From the NCBI GenBank assembly GCA_019418195.1, contig DYCJ01000171.1:1-5422 (forward strand): a DNA stretch of 5,422 nucleotides. The letters are read 5' to 3'. The notes beneath the pieces are model-generated. The model saw nothing but the letters and a program-made list of their open reading frames with translations, was not told the DNA's origin and did not search any database. Position 1 is the stretch's first letter, and each line of letters opens with the position of its first letter. Positions 4,923-5,422 of this stretch are shown here, one piece after another. The DNA is from Clostridiales bacterium. GTDB taxonomy: Bacteria; Bacillota; Clostridia; Lachnospirales; Lachnospiraceae. The position numbers and the translations under genes were made by a program.

Positions 4923-5422
4923 TGAGAAGTCCGTTATCAAAAAAAATCATAAATATACAGCCATCAGGGATCCGCAGGTTTTTTGATGTGGCAAACGAGA
5001 TGAAAGATGCAATCTCATTAGGTGTCGGGGAACCTGACTTTGATACGCCCTGGCGCATCAGGGACGAAGGAATTTTTTCACTCGAAAAGGGGCGGACCTT
5101 TTACACGTCCAATGCCGGATTAAAGGAACTGCGTCAGGAGATATGCAGATATCTGGAGCGTAAGATCCATGTATGTTATGACCCGATGAAGGAGACGCTG
5201 GTCACGGTGGGCGGGAGTGAGGCAATTGATGTGGGGCTTCGCTGTATGCTCGATCCGGACGACGAGGTGCTCATTCCCCAGCCGAGCTATGTGTCCTATC
5301 TGCCATGTACGGTCATGGCGGACGGCGTTCCGGTGACAGTTCCCCTCAAAAGTGAAAATGAATTTAAACTGACGGTGGAAGACCTGGAGCGATATACGAC
5401 GCCGAAGACGAAGATACTGATC
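4922..5422 (+). CDS. Class I/II PLP-dependent aminotransferase, N-terminal part (runs off the window)
   Basis: The first 167 residues of a fold-type I aminotransferase. Seen: GVGEPDFDTP (34-43) for the substrate-side loop, then FYTSNAGLKELRQEI (60-74). Next come VGGSEAID (96-103), the turn that holds the cofactor phosphate, and PQPSYVSY (119-126), the conserved aromatic segment of the aspartate aminotransferase superfamily. The catalytic lysine and the phosphate-binding arginine lie beyond the window edge, so activity and substrate cannot be judged. PatA-like or aspartate/aromatic aminotransferases are all possible. The ATG at 4922-4924 overlaps the upstream TGA (4920-4922) by one base, and only a weak GGTGAT (4910-4915) precedes it. 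Translation therefore probably depends on ribosomes finishing the Lrp-type gene. This regulator-enzyme pairing suggests amino acid breakdown or synthesis controlled by its own substrate or product. Confidence 0.93.
   Translation, partial: MRSPLSKKIINIQPSGIRRFFDVANEMKDAISLGVGEPDFDTPWRIRDEGIFSLEKGRTFYTSNAGLKELRQEICRYLERKIHVCYDPMKETLVTVGGSEAIDVGLRCMLDPDDEVLIPQPSYVSYLPCTVMADGVPVTVPLKSENEFKLTVEDLERYTTPKTKILI

Noticed and set aside
4876..5058. Minus-strand 60-codon frame across the Lrp/aminotransferase junction
   Set aside because: It is opposite two well-supported genes, has no ribosome binding site and has no recognisable sequence.

Overview
The window looks like chromosomal DNA of an anaerobic Clostridia, most likely Lachnospiraceae. 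The evidence is the AT-leaning Firmicutes-style leaders with AGGAGG-like ribosome binding sites, a Gram-positive type (large) SRP RNA, an Rpn/PD-(D/E)XK protein of the kind abundant in that family, and a DUF4080-type radical SAM protein. All assignments are by eye; no search was run.

Left end (1-286): the first 57 bases, read on the minus strand, are the 5' Alu-domain part of the signal recognition particle RNA (ffs/scr), driven by a near-consensus promoter at 61-89. The rest of the RNA lies outside the window. Positions 58-286 have no convincing intact gene. They hold that promoter, two candidate rightward promoters, a short inverted repeat, and two minus-strand reading frames that may be a decayed gene end.

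Region 287-1336: an Rpn-like PD-(D/E)XK nuclease/'transposase' family protein whose C-terminal part carries eleven tandem 4-residue Gly-x-x-x units encoded by 12-bp repeats. A perfect 9-bp inverted repeat (1368-1392) lies between it and the next gene.

Region 1426-5422: a compact rightward gene cluster. It contains a B12-binding-domain radical SAM protein (DUF4080 type), an overlapping 33-residue single-span membrane protein, a divergent PurM/HypE-like (AIR synthase-related) protein that lacks most of the expected nucleotide-binding residues, an Lrp/AsnC-type regulator, and the start of a class I/II PLP aminotransferase coupled to the regulator by a 1-base overlap. Spacings are short from the radical SAM gene onwards (14-nt overlap, 61-nt gap, 24-nt gap, 1-nt overlap), so co-transcription is likely. 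The regulator and aminotransferase probably form an amino-acid-responsive pair. The roles of the radical SAM protein, the micropeptide and the PurM-like protein are not known from sequence. The most interesting items are the micropeptide, the degenerate PurM/HypE-like protein, and the SRP RNA end hidden in a gene-free flank.
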